A DNA stretch of 64,000 nt, taken from Ructibacterium gallinarum (lineage in GTDB: Bacteria; Bacillota; Clostridia; Monoglobales; Monoglobaceae). The notes under the pieces are model-generated. The model did not search any database and had not been told where the DNA came from. It was given only the letters and a program-made list of their open reading frames with translations. The position numbers and the translations under genes were made by a program. Below are positions 8,957-17,556 of the stretch, piece by piece. Within the stretch, counting starts at the first letter, position 1, and every line of letters begins with the position of its first letter. The stretch is from contig NZ_JADCKB010000009.1 in the NCBI RefSeq assembly GCF_014982785.1, positions 48,799 to 112,798 of the forward strand. The letters run 5' to 3'.

Positions 8957-10168
8957 GTGGCTTATCAAAATAAATATTCCAGAAGCCGCTATTCCGGCAG
9001 AGCGGTGCCAAATGCTCCGGCAGGTGCAGGACGGCGGCCGCGGAATCAGCAGCGCAGCTGGCTGGCAGAGCTTTTACGCCCCGGCATGGGCGATGTGGAT
9101 TACCCTTTTTTGATGGCGGTGATTCTGCTTTTGGCCTTTGGCCTTGTCATGCTGTTCAGTGCGGGAAGTGCAAAAGCGTTTTCTAATTTTGGGGACAGCT
9201 TGTGGTATTTTAAGAAGCAGCTGTTTGGAGCAGTGCTTGGTGTTGTGGGTATGATTGTTCTGGCACGGTTTGATTACCATCGTTTGGGAAAGTTTTCTTT
9301 TGGTCTGCTCCTTCTAAGCGGAATTTTGCTGGTCATGGTTTTGATTCCGGGATTAGGAACAACCACCAATGGATCTACCCGCTGGCTGTTTGGCTTTCAG
9401 CCTTCTGAAATTGCTAAATTTGCGGTAATTCTCTTTTTTGCCTTCAGTTTATCCAAAAATCAGAAAATGCTTCCAGATTTTCTTCGGGGATTTTGTCCAT
9501 ATCTGGCGGTATTGGGTGTGTTTGTCATTTTGTTGGCGCTGGAGCCGCATTTTTCCTGTATTGTATTGATGGGTCTTTCTTCTTGCCTTATTTTGTATGT
9601 GGCAGGAGCGAAAATCAAGCATTTCTTGATTGTCGGGTTTCCGGCGGTCATTGGGGCCGTGTTTATGGTTGTTAAAGAACCGTACCGTATGGCCAGAGTG
9701 GTCTCGTTCTTAGATCCCTTTGCGGATGCGCAGGGAGACGGATGGCAGATTGTGCAATCTTTGTATGCGATTGGTTCCGGCGGCATTTTTGGTGTGGGCT
9801 TGGGACAGAGCAGGCAGAAATATCAGTCTTTGCCGGAGCCCCATAATGATTTTATTTTTTCGGTTCTTGCGGAAGAACTGGGGCTTTTGGGAGCAATTAT
9901 TTTGATTGCGCTTTTTATTTTTCTTATTGTACGGGGAATTAAAATTGCGGCCAAGGCTCCTGATCTATTTGGTACCCTGCTGGTGACAGGAATTGTAGGC
10001 ATTGTGGCCTTTCAGGCCTTGATCAATATTGCGGTGGTAACCTCGTCTGTTCCGGTTACCGGTATGCCGCTCCCGTTTTTCAGTTATGGAAGTACCGCCC
10101 TTTGTATTACTATGGCAGAAATGGGAATTGTGCTTAACGTTTCCAGACAATCGCATGCCCCGCTTTGA
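8957..10168 (+). CDS. ftsW: FtsW/SpoVE-type SEDS peptidoglycan polymerase
   Basis: 403 residues from GTG 8957, chosen because GGAGGA lies 6 nt upstream; an upstream in-frame TTG at 8921 would overlap mraY and has no ribosome site. A basic cytoplasmic N terminus is followed by about ten membrane segments. The SEDS signature PVTGMPLPFFSYGSTA lies near the C terminus, and a QPSEIAKFA motif is in the middle. The protein polymerises lipid II at the septum in partnership with the PBP upstream. Sequence alone cannot separate FtsW from sporulation SpoVE or from RodA; context favours FtsW/SpoVE. Confidence 0.92.
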   Translation: MAYQNKYSRSRYSGRAVPNAPAGAGRRPRNQQRSWLAELLRPGMGDVDYPFLMAVILLLAFGLVMLFSAGSAKAFSNFGDSLWYFKKQLFGAVLGVVGMIVLARFDYHRLGKFSFGLLLLSGILLVMVLIPGLGTTTNGSTRWLFGFQPSEIAKFAVILFFAFSLSKNQKMLPDFLRGFCPYLAVLGVFVILLALEPHFSCIVLMGLSSCLILYVAGAKIKHFLIVGFPAVIGAVFMVVKEPYRMARVVSFLDPFADAQGDGWQIVQSLYAIGSGGIFGVGLGQSRQKYQSLPEPHNDFIFSVLAEELGLLGAIILIALFIFLIVRGIKIAAKAPDLFGTLLVTGIVGIVAFQALINIAVVTSSVPVTGMPLPFFSYGSTALCITMAEMGIVLNVSRQSHAPL

Positions 10169-10235
10169 TCGGGGCAGGGAATCTCTGCGGCAGGCAGAAA
10201 AGTATTAAAATTCAGCCAGAAAGGCAGTGAGATAT

Positions 10236-11366
10236 ATGCGTTTGCTCTTTGCGGGCGGCGGAACTGCCGGACATATCAATCCGGCATTGGCGGTTGCAAA
10301 TTATTTTTGCCAGCACGCTGCTGATACGCAGGTGCGGTTTGTAGGTACGGCAGAAGGATTGGAAACGGGACTGGTACCCCGAAGCGGTTACCCGCTGGAT
10401 TTGATTCGTGTACACGGATTTGACCGGAGTTTGACCCTGCAAAATCTCAAAAATGTGTGTGAACTTCCGGGAGCGGTGATTCATGCTGGGAAAATTATAA
10501 AAAAATTTCGGCCGGATGTTGTTGTGGGAACCGGTGGCTATGTGGCCGGACCGGTGCTGTATGCCGCGGCAAGGCGGCATATCCCTACGCTGATTCACGA
10601 ATCCAATGCCTTTCCTGGGATTACGACCCGTATTTTATCCCGGTATGTGGACACCGTGGCGCTGGGTGTGGAAGATGCCGGCAAATATTTAAGCAAAGCC
10701 AAAAATCTGGTGGTAACGGGCACACCGCTGCGGCCATCGCTGCTGGCGGCAGGAGAGTTTGAGGCCCGGCGAAAGCTGGAATTAGACGACAGACCGTTTT
10801 TGGTGATTTTTGGCGGCAGCTTGGGTGCCAGGGACTTTAACCGTACCGTAGTGGATTGGATATGCCAGACTGCACCGCTTGAAAAATATCAGATCTTGAT
10901 GGGTACAGGAAAACTGCATCAGTATGATGATGTGATGGAACGATTCCATCAAAACGGCGTGGACCCCTCGGCATGGAAGCAGGTTAAAATTTGTGAATAT
11001 ATTTATGATATGGATGTGGTGATGCGGGCAGCGGATTTGGTTATCAGCCGTGCCGGCGCAAGTACGCTCTGTGAATTAACGGCATTGGGAAAGCCAGCGG
11101 TTTTGGTCCCATCTCCCTATGTGACAGGAAACCATCAGGAACACAATGCCCGGGCAGTAGAACGCGGCGGCGGCGCAAAGGTGATATTGGAAAAAGACTT
11201 TACGCCGGATGTTTTGGAAGAAACTGTATCACAGCTTACATCAGATAAAAAAATATTGATAGAAATGAAAAAAGCTTCCCGTGCACTTGGACATATCAAT
11301 GCAACGGAAGTTCTGTATCAGGAAATTATAAAGCTGGTCCGTGCCCGGGAAGCGTCCCGGAAATAA
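10236..11366 (+). CDS. murG: MurG, lipid II-forming GlcNAc transferase
   Basis: 376 residues starting MRLLFAGGGTAGHINPALAV, the classic MurG N-terminal motif. A second glycine loop (FGGSLGARDFN) starts the C-terminal domain, and the UDP-GlcNAc-binding stretch with SRAGASTLCEL and GNHQEHNA is intact. The ATG at 10236 is preferred over an in-frame GTG at 10227 because AGAAAGG is better spaced from it. It transfers GlcNAc to lipid I on the inner membrane face. Located between ftsW and murA. Confidence 0.96.
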   Translation: MRLLFAGGGTAGHINPALAVANYFCQHAADTQVRFVGTAEGLETGLVPRSGYPLDLIRVHGFDRSLTLQNLKNVCELPGAVIHAGKIIKKFRPDVVVGTGGYVAGPVLYAAARRHIPTLIHESNAFPGITTRILSRYVDTVALGVEDAGKYLSKAKNLVVTGTPLRPSLLAAGEFEARRKLELDDRPFLVIFGGSLGARDFNRTVVDWICQTAPLEKYQILMGTGKLHQYDDVMERFHQNGVDPSAWKQVKICEYIYDMDVVMRAADLVISRAGASTLCELTALGKPAVLVPSPYVTGNHQEHNARAVERGGGAKVILEKDFTPDVLEETVSQLTSDKKILIEMKKASRALGHINATEVLYQEIIKLVRAREASRK

Positions 11367-11440
11367 TATGGACAGGCGCGGTCATGCACAGCTTTGGCCC
11401 AATGACATACAATAAGGTGTAGAATTGGGAGGTGCTGACC

Positions 11441-12694
11441 TTGCGTGAGCTTACTATATACGGCGGGAAGCCGCTTGCGGGGCAGCTAAGGGTTCAAGGC
11501 TCCAAAAATGCTGTTCTGCCGATTCTGGCGGCAACCCTCCTTACTGACGAACCCTGTGAAATCAGAAATTGTCCGGATCTTACTGATGTTCATGCGGCAC
11601 TGGATATTTTAAAAAGTCTTGGCTGCCGTGCGGATTATGACGGGCACACCGCTGTGATTCACCCTTCCGGTGCGCAGGGAACTGCCATACCGGATGACTT
11701 GATGCGGCGGATGCGGTCTTCTGTGATGTTTTTGGGTGCTGTTTTAGGCCGATGCCGCAAAGCATGCATCAGCTATCCGGGCGGCTGTGAATTGGGAGCC
11801 AGACCGATTGATATTCATCTGCGTGCTTTGAGGAGCCTGGGAGTCAGGCTTTTGGAGGAAGGTGGATATATCCATTGCTGTCTGGAACAGTTTGTCCCTC
11901 GGACGATTACCTTTATGTTCCCCAGTGTTGGGGCCACAGAGAATATTATGATGCTCTGTGCGGTTTCCGAAGGAGAAACGATACTGGTCAACCCGGCACG
12001 GGAGCCGGAAATTGTGGATTTGCAGAATTTTTTAAACTGTATGGGCGCTGATATTGTGGGGGCAGGAACAGACTGTATCCGTATCCGCGGAGTAACCCGC
12101 CTGCATGGATGCAGTTATGCGGTGATTCCCGATCGAATTGCGGCGGCGACGTATGCCTGTGCAGCTGCGGCTTGCGGCGGAGAAATTTTGCTGACCGGAG
12201 TGGAACCGGTACATATGCGTATTTTACTGTCGGTATTGCGGGATATGGGCGCAGAGATTACAGAAGAAGGCGAGCAAATATGGATGCGGATGCACCGGCG
12301 TCCCCTCGCGGTGTCTTCGGTAAAAACTTTGCCGTATCCCGGCTTTCCTACTGATGATCAGGCGCCATTGATGGCAGCTTTGTTAAAAGCAGAGGGGAGT
12401 TCGGTGATCAGTGAAACCATTTTTGAAAACCGCTTTAAGCATGTGGGTGAATTCCTGCGCATGGGGGCCAATATTCAAATTGAAGGACTGAATGCAATCG
12501 TGCGGGGGGTAGACCGCTTGCACGGTGCAGAGGTGAATGCTGCAGATTTGCGCGGCGGAGCCGCGTTGGTGATTGCCGGCCTTAGTGCGGAGGGTAAAAC
12601 GGTGGTGCGCCAGACCTGCTATATTGACCGTGGATATGAAGATATTGCTGGTGCATTTCAGAGTCTGGGAGGAAATATTTGTTATCAGGAATAA
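11441..12694 (+). CDS. murA: MurA, UDP-GlcNAc enolpyruvyl transferase
   Basis: 417 residues from TTG 11441, which has GGGAGG 8 nt upstream and gives the usual MurA start ([21 protein letters not shown]). A GTG three codons earlier is less well spaced. The catalytic cysteine that binds PEP and fosfomycin is present (C116 in [11 protein letters not shown]). The enzyme makes the first committed step of peptidoglycan synthesis. MurA inside the dcw cluster next to ftsQ is common in Clostridia; a second MurA may exist elsewhere. Confidence 0.95.
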   Translation: MRELTIYGGKPLAGQLRVQGSKNAVLPILAATLLTDEPCEIRNCPDLTDVHAALDILKSLGCRADYDGHTAVIHPSGAQGTAIPDDLMRRMRSSVMFLGAVLGRCRKACISYPGGCELGARPIDIHLRALRSLGVRLLEEGGYIHCCLEQFVPRTITFMFPSVGATENIMMLCAVSEGETILVNPAREPEIVDLQNFLNCMGADIVGAGTDCIRIRGVTRLHGCSYAVIPDRIAAATYACAAAACGGEILLTGVEPVHMRILLSVLRDMGAEITEEGEQIWMRMHRRPLAVSSVKTLPYPGFPTDDQAPLMAALLKAEGSSVISETIFENRFKHVGEFLRMGANIQIEGLNAIVRGVDRLHGAEVNAADLRGGAALVIAGLSAEGKTVVRQTCYIDRGYEDIAGAFQSLGGNICYQE

Positions 12695-12755
12695 CGGCGG
12701 TGTGTTTACACCCGCCGCAATGGACAAGCTATTTGGACCTTAGAGGAGTGGTGAT

Positions 12756-13970
12756 ATGCGGCGTCGCAGAAAAAGCTGGATGAATCCAAAGCTGAAATTG
12801 ATTATCTTGTTTACTTTAATTGTATGTGCCGGTGTAGCAGCCGGAATGTTGTTTACACCGGTTTTTCATATTCAGGAGGTATACTGTGAGGGAAACAGCC
12901 GGCTTGCTTCTGAGGATATCATTGCGGCGGCGCAGGTGCAGACAGGAAAAAATATTCTGACGGAAAACCTTTCCCAAATTAAAAAGCGGGTTTTGGAACT
13001 GCCTATGGTAGAGGAAGCAGGAGTGCGGAGAGTTTTCCCGAATAAAATTAAAATATGGGTGCGAGAACGCATTCCCGCTGCTTATATTTATACAGACAAC
13101 CAGTGTGCCATTGTGGATCTGGATGGAAAAATTCTGGAAATGATTACGGACGGCCGTGTAGAAGAATGGGTCAAAACCTATACGCCGGTTCATACACAGC
13201 AGGCAGAGGAAAATGCGGAAAAGGATGAAGCAGAGGATCCGGATAGCGCAGCCAAACCTACCGGTTCGGCCAAACCAACCGCATCGGCTAAGCCTGGGAG
13301 TTCAGCCAAACCGACGTCTTCCGCGAAGCCTACTGGTTCGGCCCAACCGACAAATTCGGCTAAGCCGACTGGTTCTGCTGTGCCGGAGGACGACAAACAG
13401 GAAAATATGGAAAATGCCAATACCCAGCAGGAAGAAACTACTGCTTTGCCTTATCAGGCGCCGCTGATTGTGGGGTTGAAGCTGGAAAAGCCGACCGCTG
13501 GAAAAAATGCAGAAAGCAAGGAAAATGAAAAGCTATCGAGTACGCTGGAAACTTTGCGCTGTTTGGAAAAAGTAGGATTATTGGAGCGCGCTACCTATTT
13601 CGATGTTACTAGTATCCATGATGTTATCCTTGTGATAGAGAATCGTCTGGAAGTAGAACTGGGAAATCTGGAGAATATGGAATATCGCAGTGCATTTCTG
13701 GCAAAGGTAATTAATGAAAAGATTTCCGCTACGGAACAGGTTATCATGGATTACCGCGGTGAAGATATTTATGTACGTCAGCCGGAAGATGGGCAGGCAC
13801 GGATGGTGGCAAAGCCGAGCGCTTCTCCGAAGCCATCGGCTTCCACAAAACCGGATAGTACCGCATCGGCTTCTGCAAAGCCTGAAAGCACAGCATCTGC
13901 ATCGGCAAAATCCAGTGCCTCACCCAATATTTCTGTGGACGCAAAACAAAGTGAAAATGAGTCTAATTGA
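12756..13970 (+). CDS. ftsQ: FtsQ/DivIB division protein with low-complexity insert and tail
   Basis: 404 residues, much longer than the usual 250-280. A basic start and one membrane segment (about 12-32) are followed by a POTRA domain (about 33-100) and the start of the beta domain. An insert of about 90 residues then includes seven copies of a six-residue AKPTGS-like unit. The beta domain resumes at about residue 235 (PLIVGLKLEK onward) and the protein ends in a second Ser/Ala/Lys/Pro-rich tail of about 50 residues. Family role: extracytoplasmic scaffold of the FtsL-DivIC-FtsQ complex. Identity rests on the POTRA domain and its place before ftsZ. ATG chosen after an AGAGGAG site. Confidence 0.88.
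   Translation: MRRRRKSWMNPKLKLIILFTLIVCAGVAAGMLFTPVFHIQEVYCEGNSRLASEDIIAAAQVQTGKNILTENLSQIKKRVLELPMVEEAGVRRVFPNKIKIWVRERIPAAYIYTDNQCAIVDLDGKILEMITDGRVEEWVKTYTPVHTQQAEENAEKDEAEDPDSAAKPTGSAKPTASAKPGSSAKPTSSAKPTGSAQPTNSAKPTGSAVPEDDKQENMENANTQQEETTALPYQAPLIVGLKLEKPTAGKNAESKENEKLSSTLETLRCLEKVGLLERATYFDVTSIHDVILVIENRLEVELGNLENMEYRSAFLAKVINEKISATEQVIMDYRGEDIYVRQPEDGQARMVAKPSASPKPSASTKPDSTASASAKPESTASASAKSSASPNISVDAKQSENESN
13251..13376 (+). repeat. In-frame 18-bp tandem repeats inside ftsQ (7 copies)
   Basis: Seven consecutive degenerate 18-bp units encode AKPTGS, AKPTAS, AKPGSS, AKPTSS, AKPTGS, AQPTNS and AKPTGS. Third-codon positions differ between copies (AAA/AAG, CCT/CCA/CCG/CCC), so the array is not a recent slippage product. 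The result is an extended Pro/Lys linker expected outside the membrane. Confidence 0.85.
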
Positions 13971-14089
13971 CTAGAATTATAAAATTAGTAAAGAATGTCA
14001 GATAAAGGAAACGAAATTATTTTGATAAAAAAATGTTTGGTGTTTGTAACAAAAATGTAATATTGTTTTAAAAAATTTGAAAAATTATC

Positions 14090-14117
14090 TTTACAAAATA
14101 AAAATACATGGTATAAT
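14090..14117 (+). promoter_or_regulatory. Promoter for ftsZ
   Basis: TTTACA at 14090-14095 and a perfect TATAAT at 14112-14117, 16-bp spacing, in the very AT-rich 210-nt gap between ftsQ and ftsZ. It would give ftsZ its own transcription start in addition to read-through from the dcw operon. Confidence 0.75.
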
Positions 14118-14180
14118 ATACTTAACTATGCTAAACAAGTATTTGGAAGAGCGACCAGAGGAAGTAAGGAGGAAAAGAGC

Positions 14181-15365
14181 GTGTTTCAGTTTGATACAGA
14201 AAATGTTAACCCTGCCCAGATTAAGGTGATTGGCGTTGGCGGCGGCGGTAACAATGCAGTAAATAGAATGATTGAAGCGCAGGTTAAGTGTGTGGAATTT
14301 GTTGCCGTAAATACGGACAAGCAGGATCTGACCTTATCTGCGGCTTCTCAGAAAATACAGATTGGTGAAAAGATTACCAAAGGTTTAGGCGCGGGTGCAG
14401 ACCCGGAAATTGGGAAAAAGGCGGCAGAAGAGAGCCGTGATGAGATTGCCCAGTCGATCAAGGGTGCGGATATGGTATTTGTCACTGCTGGCATGGGCGG
14501 CGGGACCGGCACTGGTGCGGCGCCGATTGTGGCTGAGGTTGCCAAAGAAATGGGCGTTTTGACCGTTGGTATTGTGACAAAGCCGTTTTGGTTTGAAGGA
14601 AAGACCCGTCAGAGAAACAGCGATGAAGGTATTAAAAATTTGATGGATGCTGTTGATACCTTGGTGGTAATTCCCAATGACAAGCTTTTGGAGATTGCGG
14701 AAAACCGTACACCGCTGGTGGAGTCTTTCCGTATGGCGGATGATATTCTGCGGCAGGGCGTTCAGGGTATTTCTGATTTGATTTCCCGTCCTGGCTTGAT
14801 CAGTCTGGATTTTGCGGATATTAAGACGATTATGAAAGATACTGGTTTTGCACACATGGGTATTGGCCGTGCCAGCGGTGAGACCCGTGCAGAAGAGGCT
14901 GCCAAGAAGGCGATACATAGCCCTCTTCTGGAGACCACCATTGAAGGCGCCAAAGGCGTTATTCTCAATGTTACCGGCGGAAGTGATTTGGGTATTCTGG
15001 AGGTCAAGACTGCTGCGGAGTTGGTAGAAGAAGCAGCAGACAGGGATGCTAATATTATCATTGGTGCTATTATTGATGAAGATATGGGCGATGAGATTCA
15101 GATCACAGTGATTGCAACTGGGTTCAAAGGAAATGTTCCCCAGCAGCAGGCGGAACAGGAAAATCCTTTTGATAGCTTTCTCAGCCGGTTTGGCAACGGC
15201 GGCAATATGAACCGTGGCGGAGCAACCGCCTCTCCTTCTTCTGCGTCCTCGCGGCCGGTGGAAAAAGTACCTTCCTCTACCAATTTGTTTAGCAAATTTG
15301 GTGAAGATGACGGCATTGATGTTCCGGTATTTTTGCGCAATCGGAATAATAACAACAAGCAGTAA
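14181..15365 (+). CDS. ftsZ: FtsZ, tubulin-like division GTPase
   Basis: 394 residues from GTG 14181 with AAGGAGG upstream. Motifs are complete: [12 protein letters not shown] near the N terminus, the tubulin signature [10 protein letters not shown] (about residues 108-117) and the T7 loop region with [10 protein letters not shown] flexible linker containing a Ser/Ala-rich patch leads to a C-terminal conserved peptide ([13 protein letters not shown]). FtsZ forms the Z-ring. FtsA is not encoded next to it, so another membrane tether (for example SepF) would have to be elsewhere. Confidence 0.98.
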   Translation: MFQFDTENVNPAQIKVIGVGGGGNNAVNRMIEAQVKCVEFVAVNTDKQDLTLSAASQKIQIGEKITKGLGAGADPEIGKKAAEESRDEIAQSIKGADMVFVTAGMGGGTGTGAAPIVAEVAKEMGVLTVGIVTKPFWFEGKTRQRNSDEGIKNLMDAVDTLVVIPNDKLLEIAENRTPLVESFRMADDILRQGVQGISDLISRPGLISLDFADIKTIMKDTGFAHMGIGRASGETRAEEAAKKAIHSPLLETTIEGAKGVILNVTGGSDLGILEVKTAAELVEEAADRDANIIIGAIIDEDMGDEIQITVIATGFKGNVPQQQAEQENPFDSFLSRFGNGGNMNRGGATASPSSASSRPVEKVPSSTNLFSKFGEDDGIDVPVFLRNRNNNNKQ

Positions 15366-15379
15366 AACAGAAAACATGA

Positions 15380-15407
15380 CCCGGCAGAACAATCTGCCGG
15401 GTTTTTT
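15380..15407 (+). terminator. Terminator of the dcw cluster after ftsZ
   Basis: Perfect 9-bp GC-rich stem CCCGGCAGA/TCTGCCGGG, 4-nt loop, then six T residues, 15 nt after the ftsZ stop. Confidence 0.95.
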
Positions 15408-15447
15408 GTGTTGTGGTGTAAAAGCGGAAAATGACGGATGTTTTGTT

Positions 15448-15476
15448 TTGACAACCGCAATATTTTGTGGTACAAT
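15448..15476 (+). promoter_or_regulatory. Promoter of the parE-parC pair
   Basis: Consensus TTGACA (15448-15453), 17-bp spacer, TACAAT (15471-15476), 73 nt before the parE start. Confidence 0.85.
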
Positions 15477-15549
15477 AAAAATTATGCTGGGTAGGTATGG
15501 TGTTTATTGTGCCTTGCCCGCAATATGTTACTGATTTGGAGGTAGGCAA

Positions 15550-17529
15550 ATGTCTGCAAGCACATATGATAATTCCAGCATTTCGTCCCTAAAGGGTGCA
15601 GACCGAGTGCGTAAACGGCCGGCGGTTATTTTTGGCTCTGATGGGATTGAAGGCTGCGAACATTCTATGTTTGAAATTCTCTCAAATTCCATTGATGAAG
15701 CGCGGGAAGGATTTGGAACCGTAGTTTATGTGACCCGTTATATGGACCAATCCATTGAGATTGAGGATTTTGGCCGGGGCATTCCGGTAGAATATAATGA
15801 ACGGGAGAAAAAATATAATTGGGAATTGGTTTTCTGCGAACTGTATGCCGGCGGAAAATATCATAACAATGCCGGCGGAAACTATGAATACTCTTTGGGA
15901 CTGAACGGGCTTGGCGCCTGTGCTACGCAGTATAGTTCGGAGTATATGGACGTAGAAATTCTCCGGGACGGCTATAAGTTTAATCTGCACTTTGAAAAAG
16001 GAGAAAATATTGGCGGTTTGATGAAAACCAAGTTCCGGCACCGGCATACGGGAAGTAAAATTCACTGGAAGCCGGATCTTGAGGTGTTTACGGACATCAA
16101 TCTGTCCCTGGAGCTCTATCAGAGTATTTTGAAGCGGCAAGCCGTGGTCAATTCCGGCCTACGGTTCGTGCTGAAAAACGAGACATCGCCGGGAGAATTT
16201 GAAACCTTTGAATATTATTACGAAAACGGCATTGTGGATTATGTGAAAGAGCTTTCCCATGGAAAGGAACTGACAGCTATACATTTTATGGAAGCGGAAC
16301 GTAAGGGCCGGGACCGGGAGGATTTGGACGAATATAAGGTTAAGATGAGTTTTGCTTTTTGTTTTAACAACGAGTATAATGCCTTAGAGTATTATCATAA
16401 TTCAAGCTTTTTGGAATATGGCGGCTCTCCGGACAAAGCGGTGCGCAATGCCTTTGTTTATGCTATAGACCAGTATTTGAAGCAGAACGGAAAGTATACC
16501 AAAAATGAAAGCAAAATTCAGTTTTCCGATATTGAAGACAGTTTAATTCTGGTCAGCAATTCCCTTTCCACTATGACCAGCTATGAAAACCAGACGAAAA
16601 AGGCCATTACCAATAAATTTATCCAGGAAGCCATGACGGAATTTTTACGGGAACAGCTGGGCATTTATTTTATTGAAAACAAGATGGATGCGGAAAAGAT
16701 TTGTGAGCAGGTTTTAGTGAATAAGCGAAGCCGGGAAACGGCGGAGAAAACCCGTATTAATGTGAAAAAGAAATTGGGTGGTAATCTGGATGTCGCAAAC
16801 AGGGTAAAAAAGTTTGTGGATTGCCGCAGCAAGGATGTCAGCCGCCGCGAGGTGTATATTGTGGAGGGTGACTCTGCACTGGGGGCTTGTAAACTGGGTC
16901 GGGACAGTGAATTTCAGGCAATTATTCCTATTCGTGGAAAGATTTTAAATTGTTTAAAAGCCGAGTATGACAAAATATTTAAGAGCGATGTCATTATTGA
17001 TTTATTGAAGGTTTTGGGTTGCGGTGTAGAAATTAACAGCAAACATAATAAGGACCTTAATTCCTTTAATTTGGAAAATCTGCGTTGGAGCAAGGTGATT
17101 ATATGTACCGATGCCGATGTGGATGGATATCAGATACGCACCCTTGTTTTGACCATGATTTACCGGTTGGCGCCTACGTTGATTGAGAAGGGATATGTTT
17201 ATATTGCTGAATCTCCGCTATATGAAATTACCTGTCGGGATAAGAGTTATTTTGCATTTAACGAGGCGGAAAAGGCAGAAATTATAAAAAAGCTGGAAGG
17301 AAAAAAATATACGCTGCAGCGAAGCAAGGGGTTGGGTGAAAACCAGCCAGAAATGATGTGGGAAACCACTATGAACCCTGAAACCCGTAGGCTGATTAAG
17401 GTGATGCCGGATGACATGGAAAAGACCAGAGAAATGTTTGATTTACTGCTGGGGGATAACCTGTCTGGGCGGAAAGAACACATTGCTAATTTTGGACATG
17501 AATTTCTTGCGCTGACCGATGTAATGTAA
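15550..17529 (+). CDS. parE: ParE/GyrB-like type II topoisomerase ATPase subunit
   Basis: 659 residues with the GHKL ATPase domain (EILSNSIDEA with catalytic Glu and Asn, DFGRGIP, and the lid YSLGLNGLGA), a transducer domain, and a TOPRIM domain with VEGDSA (about residues 437-442) and the metal-binding DADVDG (about 520-525). The end carries the SKGLGENQPEMMWETTM version of the QYKGLGE motif. It drives ATP-dependent strand passage together with the following ParC-like subunit. The sequence is a divergent ParE/GyrB relative (GLNGLGA instead of GLHGVGA, RSKGLGEN instead of RYKGLGEM), so topoisomerase IV rather than gyrase is inferred, not proven. Confidence 0.88.
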   Translation: MSASTYDNSSISSLKGADRVRKRPAVIFGSDGIEGCEHSMFEILSNSIDEAREGFGTVVYVTRYMDQSIEIEDFGRGIPVEYNEREKKYNWELVFCELYAGGKYHNNAGGNYEYSLGLNGLGACATQYSSEYMDVEILRDGYKFNLHFEKGENIGGLMKTKFRHRHTGSKIHWKPDLEVFTDINLSLELYQSILKRQAVVNSGLRFVLKNETSPGEFETFEYYYENGIVDYVKELSHGKELTAIHFMEAERKGRDREDLDEYKVKMSFAFCFNNEYNALEYYHNSSFLEYGGSPDKAVRNAFVYAIDQYLKQNGKYTKNESKIQFSDIEDSLILVSNSLSTMTSYENQTKKAITNKFIQEAMTEFLREQLGIYFIENKMDAEKICEQVLVNKRSRETAEKTRINVKKKLGGNLDVANRVKKFVDCRSKDVSRREVYIVEGDSALGACKLGRDSEFQAIIPIRGKILNCLKAEYDKIFKSDVIIDLLKVLGCGVEINSKHNKDLNSFNLENLRWSKVIICTDADVDGYQIRTLVLTMIYRLAPTLIEKGYVYIAESPLYEITCRDKSYFAFNEAEKAEIIKKLEGKKYTLQRSKGLGENQPEMMWETTMNPETRRLIKVMPDDMEKTREMFDLLLGDNLSGRKEHIANFGHEFLALTDVM

Positions 17530-17556
17530 TGATGGAATACTGAAGGAGAAAAATAG

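Noticed and set aside
13190..13420. Antisense frame with repeated VGLAEPVG-like units
   Set aside because: This is the reverse-strand reading of the in-frame repeats in ftsQ; no start signal or promoter on that strand.
14385..15392. 335-aa open frame antisense to ftsZ
   Set aside because: It is a shadow of ftsZ codon bias; the translation is Arg/His/Cys-rich and resembles no protein family, and it would cross the ftsZ terminator.
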